This document shows, piece after piece, positions 29,357 through 43,000 of a DNA stretch of 64,000 nt; position 1 is the first letter of the stretch; every line of letters starts with the position of its first letter. The DNA is from Apostichopus japonicus (lineage: Eukaryota; Echinodermata; Holothuroidea; Aspidochirotida; Stichopodidae), in contig NC_092580.1 of the NCBI RefSeq assembly GCF_037975245.1, positions 11,561,501 to 11,625,500 on the forward strand, read 5' to 3'. The notes beneath the pieces were generated by a model. The model did no database searches, was not told where the DNA came from, and worked only from the letters and a program-made list of their open reading frames with translations. A program made the translations under genes and the position numbers.

Positions 29357-32300
29357 CAGATAAGGTGAAGACACTGTTTTCCAGGTGTGAATTTTCGACG
29401 GAGCCACTTCCTGACTGGACGAGGCCTTCGGACGGTGGAGCAGACCTCACGATGACCAAGGTCCTCTCGCTATCATGTAAGGAACCGTCAGTAACCACCT
29501 GAAGCTCTGATGTTGTCACTTCCTGTAAGCAGATAAGTATCATCAATTACTTAAACTAGTCAAGGTTAGAAAAAAAACATTACAAAAACCAATATGTAAC
29601 ACATTTAAGTACACCCAGATTGATGAAATTTGTTTGGGAAATGAAACATTTGTACTTTTTTTTTGGACAAACTGTGCAAATTTTAATGTCAAAACAGTGG
29701 AGTTGAGATTGTGGGGATCTCAATATCAGCTCATCTGCCTCTGATGCCACACTTGTCTCTCCTGTTGAGTCGTCTGCATAAAAACATAATATCTTTCTTA
29801 TCATCCCCCAAACCATCCCCATACCTGGCCCGTTTTCAGCTGATGCCTGGCCAACACAGCTGGTTCTTTACAGTACATATATATATATATTTGGTTAGCA
29901 TCATGTTTGATCTCTAGAGTAAGGCAAAATATGTCATCAAGAACAGAACTAGTATTGTTCGATACAGGTGACAAACGCCTACAGTGGAATTACGACCTTC
30001 CTTATCGGTTTCGAACCTCTGGACATACAATCAGCGCCCATAGCCAACAAACAAACAAAAAGGAATTTAACCCCTGCTCGACCTCGCAAGAGGTCCTACA
30101 GGGGATAAAGCCAAATGGTAAGGGTGTCCGCAAATAAAGCGGGAGGCCCGGGTTCGAATCCCGGTGGAGGCTGGAAGTTTTTTCACTGTTCTTGATTTTC
30201 CAACTCATTACGAATTCTATATATATATACATATATACATATATATACATATATAGATATATGTACAATGACATGAAAAAGCTACATGCTATGAGGAACT
30301 TTCTCTTTCTCATTCCAAATTGGAATAATTTGACATGACTTACAGAAGCAAACTAAGTTTCTATTGAATCACAAGATGTGTTCTTAAGTTACCTGCTGAG
30401 ATGATAACACTGCATCAGTCCCGATCAAATGTGATTGGCTGTTCAGCTGGTTGCCATCGCCTCCATCAGGATGATCAGTTTCTGATTGGTTGATGTCGTT
30501 GGTCAGGTGATCGACATCAGCCTGATGAAGGTCGTGCGTCGTCTCTGAGACTGCGCCTAGATGCGCTTGATGATATAAAAAAATAAACTACAGTCATCGA
30601 ATGGTAACATCAAACAACGCAGCAAACACCAGAGTTGTTAACCAGCCGTGACCCAAGTCATGAAGTGTCAACCTCGACAATTAGCAAAATATTCTGAAAG
30701 TTTCCCTCCTTAGAGATAACAGACCGACTCCATTTTGGGGAAACCAATGACTCGACATGAATCATAAAATGAAGCCACTCGCTATAAGCTTACAAAAACC
30801 ATTTGATTAACTTCATTCCCCCAAAACTGTCAATTAACAGCTTTAATTTATTAAAATAAAACAATTCATGTTCTTAATGTTCAGAAAGAAAAAAGGAAAC
30901 ATTTGCATTGTGGTTCATGTAGCTATCAATACCAGAGCTTGTTTTTTTATTTACTCCAGTTGTGTAGCTATGAAAAGTCTTGTCAGTTGAAATTTAAATT
31001 TTTTTTTTTATTAGACAAAATGACACACAATTTTCTTTTCAAGTCGTTTCCGACGGTGTTCTTAAAATTGTCTCTTTCCTTCTGTTTTATTTCTCAGTCT
31101 GAAATAACTTCTGGTATAAACATGAAACAAGAGTGCAGCAATCACTGCCAGAACATTATGCAATTTTTACTTTCACTGCAGGGGCAGGAAACTAAAATAG
31201 TCAGTGAAGGCAACAACCTTCCAATTTTCCTAAAGGTCATTTCCTGTCTTTCGAACAGTCTGAACTGACATTTCTACTACTCAGCTGCCTTCTACATTTC
31301 TGGCCGTCTAGCTTCAATACCCAAAATCACGAAAGAAATCTCAAAGACCGCGAAAACTTACATTGAAAGATTTTATCAATTTAGAAAAGACCATTGAAAA
31401 AGAAAACATATATTCAATAATTATTATGCTATCTTCATAAAAAAAAATTTAGAAACAGGTAAATATTTCACCTTATCAGCCATGATTTATTGAAAAGGAG
31501 GGAGATATTCAGAAATTACTTACAATCGTGCAAGGTTACCCTATGATCTAACTCATCTGTGTGCGCTCTAATGGTGACTGCATCTTGGGATTCCTCATCT
31601 GGTTCCTGATTGGTCGTAATAATCAGCTGATTAGAAGAAGTTTGATGTAATTGGACAGACAGCTGCTGTTTCCGAGGTGATGTGCCTCCTTCCTATAACA
31701 CAGAGCAAATGTGGACAAAAAGAAATAGTTGATACTAGTTATCAAATAGCAATCTGAAAAAAAAAGTTTACTACATGGAAGGAATTGACACGAAGGAGTA
31801 GGAAGTGTGAGATAAGGCTTAATCCTTCCAAAAGAGATAAAAAAATTGGCTACACCCAAACTCTTCATTTGCTAAATCACTCTCTCCCTTCCTTTCTCAC
31901 ATTTACTTTCACCAATATACAAAAACCTTCATAAGATGGAATTATCAGCAACAAATGAGTCACAGCAGCTTATTTTCATAAATGCCAAAATTGAAACATT
32001 CCACCCAATCTTTCTTTTCTTATGTATTGGTTCCATTTCAGGTTGTTGGACGAACCATTCACGACTGACGGCTACGGCCAATAATACTGTTAATCACAAA
32101 CAGAGTTATAATCAGAGGGTCTTCCAGGTGACAATGAAAATGCTGGATATGCACAAAAAAAAAATTACCCCCAAAATTGAAAACCTTAGAGCAGACATTG
32201 AAGCAGTTCTTTGACAGTTTTTTTGGATTTAAAAAAAAAAAAAATTTGCATGGTGTTTAATGATTTTATGACAATCTTGCGTTCACAAGCATTCGAGGTA

Positions 32301-33741
32301 ATATAAACTGAACAAGGCTTACCGTCTTTGTTTTAAAAATTTTGGTACTGGGACGACATTATGCTATTTAATGAGGTAGTTATTTTTAGGACGCTTAAGC
32401 TACCACGAATGTGGGAGAAGCTTCGCAGAGCCTTATGGATTACAACTTTCACGTCGTGTGGCTTCCAATTCGACAGTTTAACTCAAATTTGGAATCTTTT
32501 TTCAATTTAAAAATCATTTCAAATGGGAAAAATGTAGATTGCTCGTGGACGAAAAACCCCACCTCACTATGACCCGGCCGGGGATCGAACCTCTGGATTG
32601 CTAAGCCTCATTGCTTCAAATGCCAGCACTTTCTTCCTGTCCGCCACAGCACCGGTATTTATAGTATCACATCATTCTCATGGAAAGTTTTACTCTTTCT
32701 CCAAAGGTTTATAGAAGCAGAGATTCCTTCTGGAAAAATTTCATTTTAAGTTAAAAGACTTTTGCTGGCCATTCCCTTCTGTGGCACAGTTTGGCTATTA
32801 CAAGAAACTAAGATTGCCTTTAGAGCTAGCCATCTGACAGCGGCGAGTTCATCGAGTTTACCGACTGTAGACTGTACCTTCTGTCAGAGAGTCCTTCCGA
32901 ATGTTAGAAGAGGGTGACTACATTTTAGCTTCACGAAGCATAAAACACAGCCGTCACAAATGATGTAACAACCAGGCACCGAGGAAACAATGGACTAATT
33001 ATATGTAAAAGCCATCAACTAGAAACAAAGTGAACGGTTCCCCGTTTGGGTGCCTCAGCGATGAAAGGTCATGGTCCCATGATATTGAACTTTGCAGACC
33101 TGACACAAGACAGAAGCTAACTGGCAGGAAGTGATTGATTGTAAAGAGGGGCCAGAAAGGTCAAGAACGATTTAATGTATAGTTGTTTTCTCTACACTGT
33201 AAGACACACACAAAACCTTCAAGATTAAACTGATATGGAATATTCGTGTTAATACGAGCCCCCATTTCTAGAAATCTTCAACCCTTTAATCAGTGTTGCA
33301 GTCAAGTACTTTTATCCAGGTACCAAGTACTCTGTCTGCTAGAGGTTCTGACGACCAAAGTACGATAGTCTGATTACTGTTTTTTATTGCGGGGGGGGGG
33401 GGGGGGATCCGAGTACCGAGTGTCGGAGTACTGCATTAAATTAGAATAACAGTACCGAATGTGAGTAGTTTTTTTTCCACCGAGTACTTTTGATCTATTC
33501 AAAATACATACAAGAACTATATGTTCTAAATACTCCTGATTATCTATATTACATATATATATATATGTATATCAGTGTTGTAGCTACGCCGGTCCGACTT
33601 GGCCAGCACTAACGTTTGCCGACTGGTACTCCAAGTAAAAAGTTTTAATACCGACCAGCACTCGCGCTTCTGATCGACCTGTACAAAATTCAGTAAATGA
33701 AATGACTATAAAAGAAATCACTCTCACTCAAATATATATAA

Positions 33742-33801
<60 letters not shown>

Positions 33802-33987
33802 GAAATCGTAATGAGTTGGAAAACCAAGAACAGCTAAAAAACTTCCAGCCTCCACCAGGACCCGAACCCGTTATACCCTTAAACCCCTCCCCAAGGATGC
33901 AGAATTCGCAGGCAACCGCCACTCCAGAAAATTCAACCGCCACCTGCAAAATCCTAGCTATAACCCTGATAATATATATATATATTA

Positions 33988-34018
<31 letters not shown>

Positions 34019-37000
34019 TATATCTCAGGGGGGATCCGAGTACCGAGTGTTGGAGTACTGCATTAAACTAGCATAACAGTACTAGAAAAACAGTAGAATA
34101 ACTAAATTTGAGTAATTTTTCCACCAAGTATTTTTGATCTATTCAACATACTTTCCTTGTCAGATAATTAAGACCATCATGACTGTTTATCCTATTCCAA
34201 AAAAAAAAGAAAAACCTCCAAAAAGACCCCAGGAAAGTACTGAAATGTTGACTTATTATTGGGCTATGTCATGTCAAGACTTAATTGCTGACTTTAAGTC
34301 ATTCTTTTAAGATTTATACCTGTAAAGAGCTCACGACTATCTGGTTCCCTGAGATTGTGGCTATTCCGGAGTCTGAACCGACCGTCTTCACCAGGAATGG
34401 ACCCGATGGTGACCCTTTAGATAAGATGTAAGAGTCACCTAATGCCCCAAACGGATCTGAAGATGAAAAATGAAGATGAAGATGAAAATGGATAATGTTT
34501 CATAGAGAAAAGAAAAACGAATAGATACAAAAGTTATCTAAAGTAGAGGTAGTCAGAACTTCATCACAAATTACTCAAGTGATACATGAAGGTTTTACAG
34601 ACTCAAGAGTCTGACATATGGGAATCCATAACAAAAACATGAAGAGAAAAAAAACTGGACAAAGTACTACTTAGTGGAGAACTGTAATTAATCAATCACT
34701 TCAAAGCCTTTTAATTTGGCTATACTTAATATTACCTTAGATAAAAACTACAGGTTAAATACCTAGTTAAACAAACCACATAATATTCAAGTGCATTATG
34801 GGTAACCACTGAATTTCATCACCTCTGGGTCATTGGTTGCAACAACCGACCACAAATTCAAAAAAGAAAAGATGAAAAAATACACACCGGACAAATGTAT
34901 ACCATGACCATTGAAGTTTTGTAGCAAGAAAATGTCAGGTTCAAAATGTAGCTTCTCATATAGTAGTTATTTTACAAATACCATTTAATGATATTTTCTT
35001 CAGGTTGTGAGTGAAACTTGGTCAATGAGTCTCAATTTATTGATGCTTTGCCAATGAGATCAGCCTTTATTGTACATTTTCATATCTGTGTTGATCAATG
35101 GTCATATTATCATGATCATATATATAAATTTAAGTATAAATGACTATATCACAAAAATGTGTCTAAAAACACAAGGCCTACTTTTCTCGTACAAGTTGCT
35201 GCAAAGTCTACACTCCAAGTCCCATGCTTAACTTCTTTTCAGCTAGCTGTAACTTTCATACGTGGATGGCTGGCTTAGGAGGGGTAAGGGAGAGAGGTGA
35301 TGCAGGGGGGGGAGGATATATTGGATCGGTGATGAAGACAAAGACAAAAGACTGATATTCTGCGTTTCTTTCTTGGCTTAGTGAGATTCCACAGAGAATC
35401 TTCAACCAGATATGAAATAATCTTACAGAATGCATAATTTTATGTTTGAGTGGCATTGTGACTTTAAAAAAAAACCCAAAACAGATAGATTTAAACAAAG
35501 CTACACCTCTGACAGAGAAAGGTCTATTATGGATTTAAAACTACTAGACTAGGCTAGATAGTGCACTTATTTATTCCTACGACTCTTCAAAGCCTTCATG
35601 TTTTCTGTTTTCTTTCACAGAAAATTGAAATCTTTTGACAAAAGCCAACAAATAGTCCCTGCCCCCCCCCCCCAAAGGAATAAAACAAAAACAAAGAAAC
35701 ACATAGCATAACACACACACAAATAAAATCATGCTCCTATTATTACCTGGTTGGTTAAAAGGTATTGGTAAGTGTAACGTCAGCGTGTTGTTTTTAATCG
35801 TACCCAGACTGGGCACTTCTATTCCGGCTATTTTGATTGGACGATTACCGAGTTGACTTGGATACCTCACAAACCTTAGCTTCTGTCGTCGTTGATTTTT
35901 CTTCAAAAGATCTACCAAATCTGAAAAACAGATATTTTATATAGTCACTTTCCTTGAGATAAATTGATACTTTTATTCTATTTTGAACAATGCTCTGAAT
36001 ATTTGTTGATATTTTCACGTCCATTCTCATGACCTTTCTGGCAACAGTTATGCTGAGAAACCAATAGGCACAAAGTACCATTTAGTAACGAAATCATTTT
36101 CTGCATGACGGCAATTTACGGAAGAAAATTAAATGGGGCATTCACTTACAGAGAATTTTGATCACAAAATATTTGATACTACAAGAATGTATTGGAAATA
36201 CTCTGCTGATAAATGAAAAAGTCATTCACATTACAAAAATTAATAAAAGGAGCAAAAGCTTTACTGCTTGTGACAAGAAAATTGTAGAAATACTATGTGT
36301 AAATTAAAATTGTTTTGAAGGATATAAAAAGAAAAGAATTTTAGCTTTTTTTAAAAATTTCCTAGATAAACTGTTAACAGAAATACTTTGCTGATAAATA
36401 AAAATGTCATTCACATTACAAAAATCTAAAAAAAGGAGCAACAGCTTTATTGCTTGTGACAAGAAAATTGTGGAAATACTAAGTGTAAATTAAAATTATT
36501 TTGAAGGTTATAAAAAGAAAAGAATTTTACCTTTTTTTACAAATTTTCAAGATAAACTGTTAAGCAGTGCAGACACCGCATCAAATGCCATCGTTAAGGT
36601 TATGTCGAGTGTTTCGATATTTTAGATTTACCATTTACGAACCCATCTCGATTACAGAAAATAATAATTGTAACAATTCATAAAGGGTAAAAAAACAAGT
36701 GCAGCACATGTGGTTAGATGTCATATATAAACTTGAACAAGTCTTCTGTCTGAAGGAATGTTTATTCTGTGATACATCTCCCACATAGGACATGATCTTT
36801 CCTAGCTGTTTTGTGGGTGTTGTTCATGGCAGTTATCTTCAACTAACAGACAATCAATCAATCAGAAGACATTTATATAGCGCCAAAAAATCAACAGAAA
36901 TTGTTCAAAGGCGCTAAATGTACCATAGCGTGTACAACTTAGCCTTGTTCATTGGTAACTTGTCACACCTACACACCAAAGTATGCACAATTCAATCAAT

Positions 37001-40000
37001 CTCTCCTGGGGCACCACAACCACGTGTCTCCCGGGGACTTCACATAGGGTGTAGCCACAAACTGGCGCACGCAACTATATTTACAAGTTACCTCGCAAGT
37101 CCCCATTTATACATCTGGGTGAGATAAAGTGCCTTGCCCAAGGACACAACGCAATGATCTGGCCAGGGCTTGAACCTGTAATCCTTTAGATCACCAGTCC
37201 ACTGCCTTCACCACTTGACCACAATGCCCCCCCAATGACGATGATTTCTCCTTTTCATTGCATCCCAAATCACAGAGGCAGAGTACAGGACTGTATCATA
37301 CCTGGTATTCCGTACATGTCGTAGTTCGGTACGGTTCTCTTCAATGTCCACCATTTTGATCGCAGCCACTGAGGAGACCTGACGCTTTTCCAGCCCGCAG
37401 CCATCTCCGCCCAGGGTAACGACTGTTCGTCTTTCACATTGCACGCCTTGATCCTGCAGAGCCAAAGTATTGGGAATCACAAATACTTATGAGACGACAA
37501 ATAAAGACACAGATATAGGTATGAATATGAATATGATTATAATCATGAATATGTTATATTGAAATGCAAAAACATGTGAGAAACTGATACACCATTACCA
37601 AAAAATAAAATAAACAGGAAACAATACTTTTGATTTTGTTCTTTAGGGATGGGAAAAAAGAAAGCAAATGATTTATATTGAAATCTGCCCTTAAAGGCAT
37701 TGAAGACTCGCCCCAAACCATGTGCCGCCCTCTGAAAATAGTTAACTTTCTGTTGCTTGCAAGTGAAGTTTTATTCTTGTCGTTACAAAATGCAGACAGT
37801 AATGAAACTTGATACCTTGTTATCTTTTTTCTGGACCTGAGATGTCCATCGCTGCTACGTACACTGTGTTGTGGGTATTGACCGTAGCTGTATGTATTGA
37901 CTGTACACTAGTGTCTAATTACCGACGGTAGCAAGCTGTGTGTGTATTTTCTGTGATCAATGGTGGTGTCTAACACTTCTGTTACACCTCATTCGAAACT
38001 AGGTCAGATTACCGGCATCAGACGTTTCTTTGTGCGCGAGTCTTCACTCTCTTTAATGTGGGAGTCCCCTTGTGATGATTCGAAATGATATATGAAGTGA
38101 GGGAAAGAAGAAAACTTAAAATTCTGCTTACTTATCTAACAGTTTATCATCGTCAGCTTTGTCCCATTCTGTTCCTCCTGTGTGCTTCCAATTCAGGTAG
38201 TTCAACCACTTGGCTCTACACTGCTTCTCTGTCCTGGTTTGAACCTTCTCAGCTACCTGTTGCCATGGGATACCTCCTGTTATGCTCTCCCCCGGGGTTG
38301 TCTTGGTGACTTCATAAACTGCATCCGTAAGTCTCTCTTCTTCCTCAAATCTCCATTTCCCTTAACAATTAAAAAGGGGAAAAAACAAAAAAATTTTGCT
38401 CATAAAATTCTCATGGAAAATTTGTCAAGAACCTCTTTATAAAAATTTCCATCAATGGTATCATCATAAAATTTAATTGCCACAAATACTTCCCATTTTT
38501 TTGCCCATTCATAATATTTTTACCATTTTGAAATTGTTTATTGGGGGGGGGGGACAAAGGAAGGGATCATGTGGAAGAAAACCTTTGAGAAATACTTTGT
38601 GCAGTTGGAGGGTACAGGTGTGTTGAGCTGACCTCTGACACAATCATTATTTGTAGGGTTACTAAAGTTTTATCTGAAGAATAGGAGGAGGAAGCTGGGG
38701 CAAGGAGTCTTAGTTACGGGCTTCCCCTCTTCTTTGGCATAAGAACGCATTCAAAGGATACTTACCTTAATTGAAGTAAAAATGCAATATGCCCCTGGAA
38801 GATCAGAACGGTTCAAGGACTTTTTTTACTATTGACAATTTGCTTTTCTATACTGAAACTGGAGTAGTTAGATTGTCAAACCACTATCAAAGTGTTTCCA
38901 CCATATTTATTACAACTTTATTGAAAATACCTATGAATCAAGACTTGATTTATTTTCCATCAAATTTTGAGTATCCACTCACATTGAAGACTAACATTTG
39001 ATACTAACATTTAAGTGAAAATCTTCCAGGAAACCTGAATTTATGGTAACCCTATAATCATGTGTTTAATTCATATACATCTAAGAGTCGTCAAGTTCAG
39101 ATACAGATTACTGCTACATATTTTGAGCTGAATGTCCGTTTCAAATGTGATGATGATCACCACATAAATGTTTTAGTATTTATGCTGAACTCTGAGTGGA
39201 TAAAATCACTCAAAAATTATGCTAAAAAGATTCTCAGTACTACGATGAAAGCTTTTAATCCTTGATTTATATCTCGTTTGTGTTACCTTGGTGACATGCT
39301 TCTTTCAGCAGGCGGCATTTGTCTTTCACTGATGACGCACTCCGACCCATCTTGGCACCAATCTGAGCCCAGTCGTTACCAAGCTCCGCCCGTAAGCTGC
39401 AACAAAAACAGACAAAGTACAATAACTGTTTATCAATTTCCTACAAAGGGAACTTTGTATCAAGAAAGAATAATAAGAATGACACTTTACATTCATCACA
39501 GTACACACCACAGAGAAAGTTGGGCAACGAGACGAGAAACCACAACATCATTTGCAGAAAGGGGCAGACCACTCTATGCAGTGTAGAAAAACCGATGCAT
39601 CAGCACCATTGTATTCTTTATGTATGTATGTATGTATGTATGTATGTATGTATGTATTTTAGATCCTCCTGCAAGCAGGAACTTGCGAAGAAGCCATCAT
39701 TGGCTTATCAAAGCCGCAAGCTGACCGAAGTCACTCTCTTAGATTCACATTTAATGTCCATGATTATGAATTGTCAGTTGTCAACAACTCTGTAACTGGA
39801 CGACATACACTAATCTTGGAGTGACTTTATGATTGAAAGGCACCGGCATTAACCACTAAGCTAACACTCCTAGATTATGTAATTGTCTTGGTTGGTATCT
39901 CTGCATTCTAAAATCCTTGTTAATGAATAACATTTTATACAATTATGCCACTACTCCAGCTTCTCCGAGATAACGAATATGCTCAAATGGATACTGTCTT

Positions 40001-43000
40001 ACGGAATTTACAAAATTAACACTGAACCAGGTAAGCTAATATTGATCATATCATGTTCAATGTTACTTTTCATAGTGAATGATATGAGGAGCAACTACAA
40101 AATTCACATCGTCAGAGAATGTAACTTTACCAGAATTGGTTGCTTTATAATATCCAATTAAAGAATATGAGAGCAAATCCTTGACACAATATCGTTTTTT
40201 TCTCAGCTGACAACGGTTAATCTAAATTACTTATTTTCTTTTGCTATAGCATTTACAATCATTTCTGTGTGTATGTTTATAGAGAACTAACCTTTTCAGT
40301 TTTTCAATATCTAGAGCAGAATACCTGAAAGGAAACAAAAAACAAATAAATAGCATGTTTACTATAGGCATAATAATTAGTAAATAAATAATAATAGTAG
40401 TAGTAGTAGTAGTAGTCATAATAGTATTAATAATAGTAGTAATCATAATAATAGTAGTAATCATAATAATAGTAGTAATAATAATTAGAAGAAGAAGAAT
40501 AATAAGAAGAATAATAATACAAAATAAAGAAGAAGAAAGAACAATTATAAAAATAGTAAAAAGATGTTTTAGTTCATGATTGCTATAACGTGTTCATCAT
40601 TCCAAATGTACATGCTGCAGTCTCAGACCAGATCAAAAAATCAAACATAATAAACCAATTTAGAAAAATAATTCAGACAAATTTCTTATTTTGTATGAGT
40701 GTGTGTAAACTATCAGAACTGATTTCACCAAGGATACAACATACTTGAAGTTATTTACTGACAGGAGATATGCAGTGAACCTCTTCAACTTGAAAGTACA
40801 GACCAGCTTTGTCTTACTTTCTTCTACAATTTATAACTGATCTCTATAACTTGATATCAATGCAGCCTTGTTGCCGGGGATTTTGCAGATGCTACAATTT
40901 TCCTTTGTTGACACAACTTACTTGCCAACGTAGTTTTTGGCATCATACATCCTCTGGACTCTACGATAAACAGCGAACAGAGGCCTGTTCAATCCAGCTG
41001 CGATTGTCCGGTAGAAGTCCTTCCGATCCTCTTTCTTCAACTGGAAGATAACCTCCATGGCATCCTTCAATTTGTTGGTCTAGATATGAAAGACATTTAA
41101 CGATATTTGCATGTAAGGAAATGTTGTATGGAAGTTGGTAAGCATATCTAATTAATTACACAAAAGGACCAATGAAATTATTCTTAAAAAAACTCTAGAG
41201 GCAAAAGAATGAAGAGAGTGTCAAATGAAATAGCAAACAAAATGTAACAGCATGATGAATAACATGCTGTATATCCCCAACATCTTTGCTACCATCAAGA
41301 TGAAGTAAATGGATTAAGAATTCAGAATTTTGCAAAATTTTCTGGGGGTTTTGGGACTTACCAAGAAAGTTATATTCTAACCTGCAAGCCTACAACACTC
41401 TCAAAACAGCTGTACTTACATCTAGCTTATTTACAACTACAAATTTGGCAGAGGTTATTATTGTTTATATGCCCATGTGGTTAACAGGAATAACTAAGTC
41501 TGAGATTTCAAATATATATTATACAGGGCTTGTGCAATGTGGCACATTGGTCCACACAATAGACCAACAAATGCTTTGTTTTCTCCTTTACAATTGAAAT
41601 GATGATATAATCTTGAAAATTTGTTTTTGGACTCTGTTAATTGTTCTTGTTGAGGTATGATAAACTAAAATCATCACAACTACACAGGGATTCTATTTGT
41701 GGAGTGTCCTTAGTACATCAGGGGAAACCAATGAAAAATCAAGGACAGTTTGATGTGTTTTCCACATGTGTATGATATCATATATTACTGCACAATGCTT
41801 GAATAAAATGAATGAATTTCACAGTTTATACCTCAAGCTATCAGGATGGGAGATTGGCTCATTTTATTTCCTTTTGATTGCTCAGTATTATCAATTCTAA
41901 ATTAAGACATTGTTATCTCTTGAGGTATAATACACTGCTTTCGCAATCTTACAATGTTTCAACAAATCCATATGGACTTATTGCAATGGTAACTCAAACA
42001 AAACTTGTGGGAGGCTGATTATGGTTATGGCACGGTGAACAATTTATATTTGTTCCTTAATTATCCTGCTCACACATAACTGAAACCTCCCTCGCACACT
42101 CCCATCAATAAAATAAAAACCTCTCCTTCTCCTTACTTTCACATAATCTTCAATATTCTTCATTAAGATTGCAACTTCTTCCTTTGACCACATACCCTGT
42201 CTCCAGCTGTGACCTGAACAAGACGACATTATTCAGAATTACATATTTATGAAAATCGAAGCAGTTAATAAATATTCATGAAGTAAAAACAATGTGGAAA
42301 TGTTTAAAGCACACAACACGCTAAATGACTTAAAGCAACAAACACCTTTTATCTTTGGAACAGCAATCATTTATTATTATTGCTTAAGATAGTGATGGGC
42401 ACTGGGGTAGGTTAGAGTAAACAGAGATTGGATCCAAGAAATAAGATAACTTTAACTTCACATTGACGAGGGGAATCATCATACTTAACTACATCCAGGA
42501 AAGCTTCATTTAACTCTGATGTACAGTACTTTACAAGTATTTTCAATTCATGTGACCTTCTAAAGAGAATTTGTGCACAACTGAATTAAATTTGAAATAA
42601 GACTAATCGACAAATTCAGCCTTTCTGGAGGAAGTCCTCTTGTTTCCCCCCCACCTCCCCCGGCCCTGTACTCCAGTTGATAACATACCTTGTTCCTGTA
42701 GAGACTCTTTTGCATGTTTCCCTGTAAACCAGGACTGATTGACGCTCACTGGCGATTTCTTTGTATCTCTGAAGTCGTCGTACAACTATGAAGAAAAATA
42801 AAAATGTCAAATTTGGATGCAATGAGGATATTAACAATGGGAGGAATGCTAGTGAATGTGACAAACTCATTGGAGTTACCACCTCAAGTACTGTGGCATA
42901 CTCATGCACAGTAATATTTCACAATATTACCTAGCCTAATTTGGTCAGCAAGTTTAAACATTTTTAATGTAAACACTTTCAAAAGTACTTATATCTTAGG

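Noticed and set aside
29700-29790. Minus-strand acidic stretch after a TATGCAG acceptor, a possible extra DMTF1 exon
   Set aside because: Its phase does not fit between the exons at 30393-30556 and 29357-29522, and no convincing donor follows.
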